Below, piece after piece: positions 54,011 through 64,000 of a DNA stretch of 64,000 nt. The notes below the pieces were generated by a model, which was not told the DNA's origin, made no database searches, and was given only the letters and a program-made list of their open reading frames with translations. The DNA comes from Anastrepha obliqua (lineage: Eukaryota > Arthropoda > Insecta > Diptera > Tephritidae), in the NCBI RefSeq assembly GCF_027943255.1, contig NC_072892.1:123893792-123957791 (forward strand), read 5' to 3'. Every line of letters begins with the position of its first letter. The first letter of the stretch is position 1. A program made the position numbers and the translations under genes.

Positions 54011-56331
54011 TCTTAAAAAAACCTGAACCTCAAAAAACAAAAACATATTCGAAAGCCACTTCAAATCAAGCAGTTGGTGCAAACGGGCTTGGATCAACGA
54101 ACACTCAAATACTCACAACTTTGTCAATTTTGCTCCAATCGCCTTGAAATTTGGGCGAAATATTATCATGATCTGCACTCATTTAAAAAAAGTTAAAATA
54201 ACTTAACAAAGCAGTCTATCAACTCAAGGCAGCGTGCGTGCCACAAACATCAAATCCTCAGCTCAAATTTACAGCCTTAATCGCCACAACACACCCGGTT
54301 GTATCATGAGCGCTGCAATGAGGATAAACCACAGTCGGCATCTGCATACGTAGCGTAGCGGCGAAAGTAGAAAAGTGCAAGCGTTTGCGAAACACCACCC
54401 AACTCAATCGGCGATCCACTTGGCAAGCCAGACACTCCCCAACAATTGTGGCACTAAATGAAAACTTTTCGCATATTTGTCTGATGCCGCAACTGCCACG
54501 CGCTTACACTGCCGCAACTGTCTAACTATGTCTTGTAGCTTTTAGCTCACCATTGCATCAGCTTTCCGAGCCACACTGCAGACACGTATCGCTGCAACTT
54601 TAACGCCACTCATCCATCTTTGCTGTTCACTGCATTCACCAACCACCAGCCGCCAACTGCCAGCTGCCATCAACCGTCGGCAACTTTGCTCGCGCTCCAC
54701 TGAGTCAATAACTTGGCTTGTGTCTATTCAGCAGCTGACGCATGCCACATTGCTGCCGCCGACACATTGCTTGTCAATGCTTCCGTTTTTCCGACAGCAA
54801 CAGCAAAACTAACCCGCCCTATATCAGCTGCCATACAAAATGAAGTTGTACGAATGCAACTGGCCTGAACTTGCTGCTTGCCACATGCGTGCCACGAACT
54901 TGGCGCGCAAAGAACGCGTTCTTGTAGTTGTTATTAGCATGCACTTGTGTTTGTTGTTGTATGTAAAATGTACATTGTGTAGCCGGAGCCTTTGTTTTTG
55001 CAGTCGTTTGCTACATTTGCATAAATGCTATTTGAATTATAAAATTGCACTGCGCCTGTGGCAATATGCTACAAGCTAAGCCACTACTTGGTTGCAATGC
55101 ATGCAGATTTATTTGTCTTAACCGTACGACCGCCCAAAGAGTTGTTGCCGCTCCGATAGACTCAACCGTCAACGCTAAAGCAAAAACGCGACCGTCAGCG
55201 GAATGTGGAAAAAAGCAACAAGCTGCTGATGCCACTCTTTATATACTGCATACAAATACATGCATAGCTTGTGACGCCGCCGGCGCCGCAGTTGGACAAT
55301 GCCAGCCACATTTCATTTATTCGAACAGCCACCGCAGCAGCATCTCCGTATGTCAGGGGTAACTGTGTAATACTTGTATGTACATACGTACATATTTACG
55401 TAAGAGCTATGGCCGCTTGCAACCAACGCTAAGGTCACTGGCAATGGGCGGCTTCCCTCGCTGCCATGAAAGACTTAGTACCCCCCTTCATAGATACATT
55501 GAAGAAGAAATATAATGATGCTGAGGCAAATGGCGTGGAAGTTTAATGAAAAGTGCATAGCGAAGGGATGGGTGAGCGGGAGTTGATAGCGGCAAGCAAA
55601 GCTTTTAGTATTTTCACGTCCATTGTCGGTTTGTCGGCCTGAATTGAACTGTAATTGTGGTGCCTGCTGTTACAACATTTTCATTTACATAATGGCGGGA
55701 AGCGGCAGTTAGCATAGTTGCAACAACAGGAACAGCACAGCCACAACCCCTACCAAAGTCGGTACATAGTAGTTGTTCATTTAATGGCATATGCGGCTGT
55801 TGCTTTTGTGGAAGTTGTTAAGCGAAATGATGAATAGTTGAAATGCGCAAAGTAATTTTCTTAAAATGAAGTAGAGTAAAAGAAGGCACAAAATGTGTGA
55901 AATTTACATAAATGCCCTGACGAGGAAATATTTGCATGGAACTTTGCTAAGACTAAATCGACACGACAGAATAGCGCCGATTATAAGCATCTTGTGTGCA
56001 GATTTGTGTTGAACCCACCACGTTAAATATAAATAAAAAATACTATGATATTTGCATGAACTGGAGGGCACTGAAGACTTTTACAAAACAAATATATTCA
56101 AAGCTAGAGTATTAAGTGGAGCGTTAGATTAAATTAGGATAGCAGTAATGCGAGTAATGTACCAAAACCAATTAGCAGTTGCGAACCGTTTAAACCGTAT
56201 AAAACCTGCAGTGAAATGTAGTTACATATCAGACTGCTAAGCGGCACCCAACGAATTTAAAAACACCAACTGATTGACTGACGTCACCGGGGTCATGACA
56301 ATGGTTTGATTACGAAGAAACTCGAAACGAC
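54011..56331. other. unassigned DNA
   Basis: About 2.3 kb, GC-richer than average around 54230-55370, with CAGC/GCAAC-type words and no supported gene. Open frames at 54840-55362 lack motifs and splice support. Confidence 0.4.
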
Positions 56332-56864
56332 GTTTTTCTGCCTGGTGTTGTCAAAAAAAAACTATTCAATCGAATCATTTGAATTTTAATATGTTGTTCG
56401 CTACATCAATAGCTACCGCGCGTACTAGAATCATATTATTATTTGACTTATTTCGTTTTTTTTTTTTATTAAAAAAACTGACAAAAAACCCAATTTTTAG
56501 AGTATACATTCAAAACCGCGCCATTTTGACAATTTTTTTTTTTTTGGGTGCTAGTAGCGGGGCATAGCTACAGTCATACTGATTAATAACTTTTTTTTGG
56601 TTTTTGTGTTTCAGATAAATAGAAGAAACAAAATGGACAACACAGTCCAGGTCCAATTTTTCGAGAGGGTCTAATTCAGGGTCATTTTTTAAATTATTAA
56701 AATTCAAAAAAATATATATTGCATATTTTTTTCATTTTGTATGGAAAATAAGTTAAATCAAAAGCCCAAAAAAATGTAAGTATCGTTTTTGATTTTTTTT
56801 TTATTGCAAAAAAAAATTTCCTGAAAATACCCTAAATTTTCGAACTCTAGACCACCGGGACCCC
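56332..56864 (+). mobile_element. 600-bp TIR element (copy 3 of 3), left-truncated
   Basis: Matches copy 2 from CTGCCTGGTGTTGTCAAAAA through TTTTTGTGTTTCAGATAAAT to the right terminus CTCTAGACCACCGGGACCCC. The left terminal repeat is missing. It has an extra internal segment (about 56700-56815) relative to copy 2. Confidence 0.8.
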
Positions 56865-59044
56865 TTGGATCTGACTTAGGACTGACTATTCCACCCAACT
56901 TATTTATAAGCCTCAGCCCAAGCTACCCTCATTGTCGTCGCTGTCGGTTGACGTCGTTACTACCGCCGCTGTCATCGCTGCCCGTTGACGTTGTTATTGT
57001 CGCTACCTGTTGTGCGTGCAATGTCTTCCGACGCTGGATTTGGCTGCGCGGATACTTGCTCAATGAATCCCACGGATAGAAGTGTTTGTGACTTCGCACT
57101 TTTAGTCAACATAATAAAGCTGCAAGCGAAAATTATGCAAAAAATATCGCCGAAGGAATTCGCTGACCATTGTTGCGGGTTAACTTTTATAAACCCAAAT
57201 AATCCTTAAGTTCCAGGGAGCTACAAAGGGCCACTGCGGTTTCAGTGATCACAAGATTTAAGATTCTGGGCATGAGGCTGCGGCAGCTATTTGAATCTGC
57301 TGACTGCAATCCAGTCGACTGGTAGCCACAATATTTTTTCATCGCGCTCTGATACGCTTTAATCGCCTGTTTACGGTCGCCAGAGCCTCGTTTGTTTTAA
57401 GCAGGAAGTACTACGTGAAGTTGAGGCTTAGACTTGTGAGGGATAACCAAAACATTCTCGTCACCATCTCCAAATGCTCTTAGTTAGGCCGACTCCCCAT
57501 GATAAAAATTAAGCGATGCGCAATAAAATGCAGTCAAACTTTTTACCACTTATCAGGTACTCTGCATAGGACCTTATGTATGATCTTTGTCCCAGCTACT
57601 TACTGTTGTAGCTGAATAGTTGACAAACATTCGCTTAATGGCTACAAACGTGGAGCAACAGTCAATTCAGCCAAGTATTGAAATGCTCTGCAAGCTGTTA
57701 AGCTCCTTCACCATGATTAATCCCCTTGCGTTGTATTTTGTGTATTCAATTCGTCAAAAACTTCCTATTTTTGTTTTAACTCCATGTTTGTTAGTGCAAT
57801 AATAATTTTTAGTATTTTCCACACCCAGTCCGTCTTAGAAGAACGCGTATTTCCTCTTATCTTCTCTCCAAGTATCTTCCACTCTAAATCATTCCTCTCA
57901 AATTGCCTTTTTAAGCGCACTTAAAGCCTTTAACATTTTTCTATATCTATTCTGTACTCGTACACTTTTCCCACAATTGCAGCCACTTTCCATATTTTAT
58001 CTGCATCCATTCAAGCATGAAAAGTTGCACTCAAATATTCCACATTTTTGAATGGCAAAAGGAAACATTAGCTCAAGTGGCAGCTTCTGCTGATCTGCTC
58101 TCCAGCTTAACTGTTTCGATTTTGTGCTTCTTTGCTTGCATATTTTGCTATTGAATCTGTTCTTCTGGCGCTATCAGCGTATTCCCGTCTGGAAAATCTG
58201 CTATCGTTCGTGGTGTTCATTTTGTTGTCAACATTAGTGAAGAAAAATGTCCCTCATTTCTCATTTCCATAGGTATTTAATTCGCTTTCATGCAATTTAT
58301 TTATTTGTTTGATGATACTGGCAGTCGATTCGCAGTCACTGAAAGATGTCTCTCTGTCTGTAATGGCACCACAGAGCTTAATGAAAAGCAACAGCCGCAA
58401 CGAGTGGCTAGAAGCCGGCGGCTGACAAAAAATGTGAAATTGGCACACGCCCGGGGAAAAAGCGTGGACGGAGGCGTAGGTGGAAACGGAGATGGCTGTG
58501 ACAGCGGCACTTTCTGAAATTGTTATTTGGTTAATTATTTCGGATTAATTTTAAGACTTTGTGTTTATTCATTGTCGCGCAGCTGGAGTGCACACAGCAG
58601 GATGCCACCCAAACATTTTCATCCCACGGGTAGCGGCTACTGTGGATCTGTGAGTCTTGCGTGTGCAAAGCTTGGATTTTCTTGCTCTTGCTGCTATTAT
58701 TGTTCTTGCAACTCTAGTTGTTATTGCCTTTGTTTTTTTGCTGTCAACAACTTTGTTATCAGTATTGTCGGCCAAGTTACTGTTGTTGGACGCGTCGCTT
58801 GCTGGTTGCTGAGCTGTCAACCAGTGGTTTGGCGCGGTTTAAGCGCCTCGGTGGGATTTCTAGCATATATTTGTTTCATTTCTTGTTTTTTTTCACATCG
58901 TTATTTTGTCCTTTTTCATGTTTTCAGCTTGGGCGCCGACAACCAAATTAAGATTTTGCATTCGAGATTATACAGTGTTAACAAGTCGTCCACTACTGTG
59001 ATTGGCTTTGTAGCAAAAATCCACCAATGGTGTAGACACACTAG
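56865..59044. other. unassigned DNA
   Basis: No supported gene in 2.2 kb. Open frames at 56985-57209, 58290-58517 and 58527-59063 show no recognisable domain and no splice or promoter context. The region is moderately GC-mixed with GTTGTT/CTGTT tracts near 58690-58760. Confidence 0.4.
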
Positions 59045-60102
59045 TAAAGGGTGTCCACATTAGAGATTGGGAACTTTAATTTGGCAACACGGTTTCCTAT
59101 GACAGCCGATTTAGCAGTTCTCGGTAGGTTTGGGGTTAGTTTGTATGGAAACTCATCAAAAATAAACTTACGGCGGAGCAACATTTTCAAAGTATTCAGA
59201 TTTATTTTGACAAAGCATGGCTCAATTTGCGTTGATAATATACAAGGGACTATTAGGGTCCGATTATATATAGAAAAATTCACGGTTGGGTGCATTTTAG
59301 GGGCTCGGCGGAGTTACTGGCCACCTCGCCGGCAGAATTTAAATACTTCAGGTTATTTTTCTCTAGGGATAAGTAAAGCTGTATGCTTTGATATGCCGAT
59401 AAATCAAAAACAATTGAAAGCTAAGCATTCGTTATTTCCGAAATATGGCCTTACTTTTTCCAAAAACTACTTGAAAATTATACCGATAAAGTGCACGAAA
59501 TCAATCAAGTGAAGGAACAGTTAATGAATTACCACAAATTAACCATCAGAGAGTACGCAGGAACTTGAACATTGCTTATAGATCCATTCAGTACATTTTA
59601 GTTAATGATTTGGGTACGAGTCGTGCTGCTTCAAAGTTGGTCTCAAAGGACCTGAATTTCATGCGAAAAAACGATCGCGTTGATTTCGCCAAAGATATAA
59701 ATCCCAAGGCTGAACCAACCAACCCAACATTCATCAAACCGATCATTACTAGATAGAAGACGTGGGTTTATGAGTGCGACTGAGACGTGGGTTTATGAAT
59801 ACGACACGCAATCCACGACTTTTTGAAACGAGCTATTTTTCCTGTTTGATCGAGCCAAAAAAGTATTACGGGTATCGTGCTTTGTAACAACCGGAAGGAA
59901 TTAATGGATAAATTAAAGACGGATCTGATAGATATACCGAAACTAGAGTTGCAGGAATGATTTGAAAGCTGGAACAAACGCAGGCATAAGTGCATTGGAA
60001 TTGGTGCGGAGCGCTTTAAAGGCGATAATATCACTTCTACTTAAAATTTTCTGAATATATTCCGGGAACTTTTTGATCATTTTTGAAAAAAACACCCTTT
60101 AC
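59045..60102 (+). mobile_element. composite mariner relic with TAAAGGGTGT ends
   Basis: TAAAGGGTGT at 59045-59054 and its reverse complement ACACCCTTTA at 60093-60102 bound the unit. The left part (59150-59510) holds traces of a DUF4817-type mariner: FQSIQIYFDK-like N-terminus, then after a deletion YWPPRRQNLNTSGYFSLGIS, the third catalytic region with its aspartate replaced. The right part (59540-60080) is a different, DD34D-type mariner: NIAYRSIQYILVNDLGTSRA, NPTFIKPIIT, ETWVYEYDTQST, KLELQExFESWNKRRHKCIG. It ends with its own terminus TTCCGGGAACTTTTTGATCA. The second element probably inserted into the first and both then lost their middles. Confidence 0.6.
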
Positions 60103-61069
60103 ACTCTTTGTTTACGCGTTTGTTAGTAGAAATAAATTATTAAATAACAGCTGCTGGCTAAGAGTTAAGTTTCAGTCTTTATGCAGCACAACTGCGCAAA
60201 ACAGCAGTGATGATGTCCGCCTTTAATACACCGGGGCTTCGGATATAAATGGAAAAACTCAATAACGTGCCTGTATGCGCTTCAATACTAGCATAAATCG
60301 TTCACGCTCTCTGCCAGTCATTCAGAGGCTTATATTGATAAGTCAGCAAGTTGCCGAGATACCGCTTTTACCTGTTCGTTGCATTATCAGGGAGGCAATC
60401 GGCAAAAAATAAATTGTTCAAAGAATCAATACCAAGCTGGTCTGCAGCAAAGTCAGTGGGTGACTTATATAGTCAGTCAGTTAACTAACCACTAAGTCAA
60501 TTGCAAATTTAGCTGTAGTTTAGATTACTTTGTGAAGTTATTGATTAAAAGTTAAAGAATTGTATGACTATTCAGGTAAACTTAAATAACAGGTAACTGA
60601 ATTTTCACTCAACAATAACACATATTGTAATATAAATAAAATAAATAATTTTGCTTGTAGTCTGACAAAATGTCTGCTATCGTTTTTAGTTGGCTAATAA
60701 ATTAGTTAACTGACTAAATTTCACAGTCATTATAAGGATATGTATAAATTGTCAATCAGTCAAATGGCAGTAGAGCTAGTCGTACACTCTAACAGTTTTG
60801 CATTTTCTTTCATTTGATATTTTCAATTGATCAATAACTTCAATTAGTCTTGTATAAAGTTAGCCGTTCTGTCATTGCTCCACATTAACTACCACAACTG
60901 ACATATCATCAGTCACTTTTCTTCACAATTACACAGTCGTTAAGGAGCAAAATATTATCTAAATTCTAGCTATTTGTTATTGTAACAGCTTAAAAGTTCT
61001 TGCTTTGGGCTGTGAAACTATTAGTCTTCATCTAACCCAGCAAGCCCAGAAAATTTAATGTTAGTAGAG
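60103..61069. other. unassigned AT-rich DNA
   Basis: GTCAGTCAGTTAACTAACC-like words near 60468-60490 but no regular array and no gene. Confidence 0.4.
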
Positions 61070-61560
61070 GAAATCCTCCTACCCGGTCATTGGCATCCCC
61101 CTAATAGTTGTTAAAAGGGAACTGCACAAATTATTTCTCAGGAAAGCGCAGAAAAGATGAAGCTCCATTTCTTCATGTGCTATTTCGGAAACCCTTTGGC
61201 CTCAATACAATGTACGAAGAACTAAAAAAGTTCTTTGGACTCCTCGCCATTCAATTTCCAAACTCGTAGATGTGTTTACCGGTCACCGGTCACATGCAGA
61301 AAAGCTAGGGTTACCATTTCAGAAGCTGTGAGGATCTTTCCGAGGAGGGAACTGTTGAGCACTTTCTCTGTAAATGTCCGGGTTTGGCAGTTAAACGATT
61401 CTTTGGTTGCTCCTTTCTTAGACATCCTGGGGCAGTTCACCAACCTAAATCCCATCAATCTTCGCCATTATATCAATAGCTCTGGTTGGCTGTAGATAAC
61501 TACCTGTGGGAGTTCTCATAATGGTATCAAAACGGCGCTTTAGTGCTACTTGAGGAATGC
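61070..61560 (+). mobile_element. LINE C-terminal and 3' part, family shared with 22040-23075
   Basis: The reading SQESAEKMKLHFFMCYF...FNFQTRRCVYRSPVTCRKAR, then ELLSTFSVNVRVWQLNDSLV and FLDILGQFTNLNPINLRHYI. The nucleotide order corresponds to 22610-22930 (CTCGTAG...GTGTCACCGGTC and TCTGTAAATGT-like blocks). No RT or RNase H remains here. Confidence 0.6.
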
Positions 61561-61614
61561 CAGACTGGCACTTCAACCATTTCATCTATCTAGAGGAAAT
61601 CACCACCATTTGGC

Positions 61615-61700
61615 CAACGTAGCCGAATGTGTTGATGCGTAACCACCTGCAGGAATTTCACGGGTTCGAAACTACCGGCACAAAACACCAAAAAAATAGA
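61615..61700 (+). mobile_element. tRNA-derived SINE, head only, plus orientation
   Basis: CAACGTAGCCGAATGTGTTG (A-box region) and CACGGGTTCGAAACTACCGG (B-box GGTTCGAAAC) are spaced as in the other copies. It is followed by CACAAAACACCAAAAAAA. The body is absent. It lies at the end of the LINE 3' part. Confidence 0.65.
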
Positions 61701-61769
61701 AACGTACACTCAACTACGCCTACATAGTATCCAGGGAATTAAGGTCTGTTGAGTGAGGCAGCCATAAGT

Positions 61770-62125
61770 TCGGTGTTATATGGTCATGAAAATTTTGCGC
61801 CATCGAATCTTGTGTCGCCATCGCTTTGTGTTAAGGAGAAGAGTCTTGCTGAATGAAGTATGGGTTGTCACCGCGTACACTATCAATCCAGGGTTTTACT
61901 ACGGTAGAAGGACATGTATCTTGTTTCTCACTACACCTAAAACCATAACAGTGACTGCGAACTTTATGTGCTTGACTACAGAAACCTCTGTAGGACTGGA
62001 ACATAGCCATCTGTAATTCTGGCCATTTCTCCGATTGGTCTTTTAGTTTTGTCAACACTTTTTTCGTCAAAAACATAACAGAAACATAACATCTCAGGCG
62101 CTTCAGGGTGTTTAATTTTGTCTAG
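61770..62125 (-). mobile_element. DD41D (rosa-like) mariner fragment
   Basis: The minus-strand readings (with frame changes) KIKHPEAPEM-like at the 5' end, TKLKDQSEKWPELQMAMFQS, VKPWIDSVRGDNPYFIQQDS and KRWRHKIRWRKIFMT match the same blocks of the relic at 9390-9800. This copy preserves the second catalytic motif as IQQDSSP, better than the other copy, but lacks both ends. Confidence 0.65.
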
Positions 62126-62131
62126 AAGAAT

Positions 62132-62375
62132 ACCCTTTTTGGGTGTTTGGTCGAGCTCCTGCTTCTATTTGTGGTGTGAACCTTATGTTGTATCAAAAAT
62201 GGAGGGGCCTACAGTTTTAACTCCGAACGGTAAATGGTTTTTATGAGGAGTTTTCTCATGGCAGAAATACACTCGGAGGAAACTTTTTCTCTCATTTTGG
62301 TATTTCATACACGGAGACTCGAACCCACGTACTTCCGAATGGTAGCCACGCACTCTTTCTGCTACGGTGGTCACC
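62132..62375 (-). mobile_element. tRNA-derived SINE
   Basis: The minus-strand head ACCACCGTAGCAGAAAGAGT, then GCGTGGCTACCATTCGGAAG and a good B box GGGTTCGAGTCTCC. The body follows with CTCCGAGTGTATTTCTGCCA, TGAGAAAACTCCTCATAAAA, CCCTCCATTTTTGATACAAC and GAGCTCGACCAAACACCC. The copy is almost complete at 244 bp with a deletion in the link between head and body. Confidence 0.85.
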
Positions 62376-62929
62376 AACGTAGAATTTTTACCGAAATCCT
62401 TTATGCACAACTCGAAAGATACAATCATCCCAAACAAGGCTCGCCAGGGCCCCAAGCGCGCACTTGAAGAAATTCTGCAGATTGGAAAGTGTCAGAACGT
62501 TTCATGTATTTCTCCCGCTTTGCAACAAATTCTGCATCGCCGCCTGATGCTTCCAATTCACAGCAAACCTTATAGACAAATAAACGGGTGCACTTAAAAA
62601 AATTAGAGATTTCTAAATTGAATGAATTTACACATAAAGTAGCGATAACTGCACGTCCCTTCAAATCTTGAGTTAAGTTTTAGTCCTCCATGTCATATCT
62701 GCAAAAGATCAAAAAGAAGAGTTAAGAAGTTCGGGAAATAATTGCCACAATTATGGATGTCCTCAAATACTGTAAGCATCCTGTATACATAAAGCAATAA
62801 GAACATTACAAATTATTTTTATTATTACTACGATTCGGCCTGAGTATTCCAGATGGTATAAAGCTCCTCGCTACATTAATAATTCTGTCACTTCCAGCCC
62901 TTGTAACATAATTTTTCCAAGCTCGGCGT
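62376..62929. other. unassigned DNA
   Basis: No supported feature between the SINE and the LINE fragment. Confidence 0.35.
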
Positions 62930-63430
62930 TTTGTTCTGGTGAACTTTACGATGCCGTTTATTCCAGTTTGGTTCGGAGTACATCGTTTTTAATGCAGCCT
63001 AGAATATCCAGAAACACCAAGCTCAGGACATTCAACACATGTGCCAAGTCAACGCTGCTATGGAAGTGAAACGTGGCTCTTTTTAAAAACGGGCATATAG
63101 AAACTTGAATGTTTCACCAACAAACGTTTGAGGATAATACGCAAAATATTCTGGTACAACATAATAAGCAACGAACAACTCTGAAGACAAACGAGAAAAA
63201 ACTTTTTAGAAAACTGCCCCACAGCATCACAAGAATGATCCTAGATTTTAATCCTCAGGGAAACAGAAGCCGCGGTCGGCTGGAAAATATCCATCTGGCA
63301 TAACTTACCTTCCGTAGACACAAACTGGAACAATGCCAAGACGATAGCATCTAACCTCGTACGTTGGAGAAGATTTGTAGAGGTCCTATACTTTTCAAAG
63401 GAGTAAAGGAGACAGATTTTTTCGAACCTA
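62930..63430 (+). mobile_element. RTE/CR1-like LINE C-terminal fragment
   Basis: In two frames: RISRNTKLRTFNTCAKSTLL, FTNKRLRIILKIFWYNIISN-like and, in the open frame 63109-63303, KLPHSITRMILDFNPQGNRS and RGRLEN. The K..IFN...KS.LLYG and W.GH.LRK....I....L.WNPQGKR.RGRP block marks the end of such LINE polyproteins. Several stops and shifts; no tail assigned. Confidence 0.6.
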
Positions 63431-63525
63431 TATCGCAATCCCTCGATATATCTACTCCCAGATATTTAAATTTCATTACTTACTCTATCATAGTTCTCTC
63501 TATTTCAAGTTAACATCTAATTAGA

Positions 63526-63721
63526 TCCTTGAAAACTTGCAAGCTTTTCTGTTTTTTTCTCTGGGGCACTTCTACAACACAACTCACTGACTCCGATATT
63601 AATTCTCGAGATCAATCTTAGTATATTTTCTCCTCCTTTACTCCTTGAAAACTAGCAAGCTTTTCTGTTTTTTTCTCTAAGACTCCGATATCGATTCCCG
63701 AGATCTATCTTAGTTTATTTC
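63526..63721 (+). repeat. imperfect tandem duplication, about 100-bp unit
   Basis: CCTTGAAAACTTGCAAGCTT at 63526 recurs as CCTTGAAAACTAGCAAGCTT at 63643. Each is followed by TTCTGTTTTTTTCTCT, a spacer that is shorter in the second copy, and ACTCCGATAT...GAGAT. Two units with a small deletion in the second. Confidence 0.8.
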
Positions 63722-64000
63722 AGTATCAGTATTTATATTCAATGATACCAAATAGGCAATTAGCGGTTCTGTTAGTCAATCGGTTGGGTTGGTCAGTCAA
63801 CTAGCCAGTCAGTTCATCAGGGACGTATCCAATCAATTGGCGACCATCAACCTAATTGCCATTCTTTGGCTAACATTTTTCGCCAGAAGTTAGTTCCAAA
63901 CAAACTTAATTCACATATCCATGGCAGTACTCGTATTTACTTATATTACCGCATCTGAGAGTGTTAATTTGTGTTGATGTCGTGCACCAAGCATACATAC
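63722..64000. other. unassigned DNA at window edge
   Basis: TCAGT/GTCAAC-rich words but no regular repeat and no gene. Confidence 0.35.

Noticed and set aside
56985..57209. 74-codon open frame with several cysteines
   Set aside because: No family resemblance, no conserved neighbours, and typical chance length.
58527..59063. 178-codon plus-strand open frame
   Set aside because: Cys/Ser/Phe-rich translation of TTGTTG-type DNA; its end runs into the terminus of a mariner relic; no recognisable domain.
1..64000. LTR retrotransposons, CRISPR arrays, rRNA genes, bacterial-type operons
   Set aside because: No paired long terminal repeats, gag-pol aspartic protease or integrase motifs, no spaced direct repeats, no rRNA-like stretches; the sequence is clearly eukaryotic.

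Overview
This window looks like a gene-poor, transposon-dense stretch of a dipteran genome, most likely a tephritid-type fruit fly. It is AT-rich. It is littered with I/R1/RTE-type LINE fragments, mariner/Tc1/pogo-type DNA transposons (including two DD41D 'rosa'-like mariner relics) and a tRNA-derived SINE. I found no complete host gene, no rRNA or free-standing tRNA gene, no LTR retrotransposon and no CRISPR. Family assignments come from reading translated motifs by eye. The tephritid call is an inference from the repeat repertoire.

Layout. 0.3-2.1 kb: an I-like LINE with reverse transcriptase, RNase H and a TAA-repeat tail. 2.6-4.85 kb: a complete Tigger/pogo-like DNA transposon with matching inverted repeats, a TA target duplication and an intact transposase split by two tiny introns; this is the best-preserved coding unit in the window. 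5.8-11 kb: R1-like and RNase-H LINE remnants plus a rosa-like mariner relic. 11.3-11.6 kb: a roughly 90-bp-arm foldback. 14-23.4 kb: an RTE-like LINE end, SINE copies, two mariner relics, a hexanucleotide array and further LINE ends. 24.3 kb: one isolated 156-bp segment with excellent splice signals, the only candidate host exon. 25.6-39.6 kb: several mariner-type elements, some nested inside other elements or split by LINEs or SINEs. 41.15-41.37 kb: a minisatellite built on ACTAGT. 42-47 kb: LINE remnants, a full-length SINE and a near full-length mariner. 48-54 kb: a Tc1-like gene split by a 600-bp terminal-inverted-repeat element, an almost intact Tc1-like element with double terminal repeats, and a LINE inserted inside another LINE with a 12-bp target duplication. 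54-59 kb: mostly unassigned DNA and another copy of the 600-bp element. 59-64 kb: composite mariner relics, SINEs and LINE ends.

The elements do not form a pathway. They record successive insertions: SINE into mariner, LINE into LINE, MITE-like element into Tc1, and mariner into Tc1-like. Only the 2.6-4.85 kb Tigger element looks potentially functional. The Tc1-like element at 50.0-51.7 kb is two single-base homopolymer errors away from an open frame. If the 24.3 kb exon is real, much of the window is probably intron of a large plus-strand gene.
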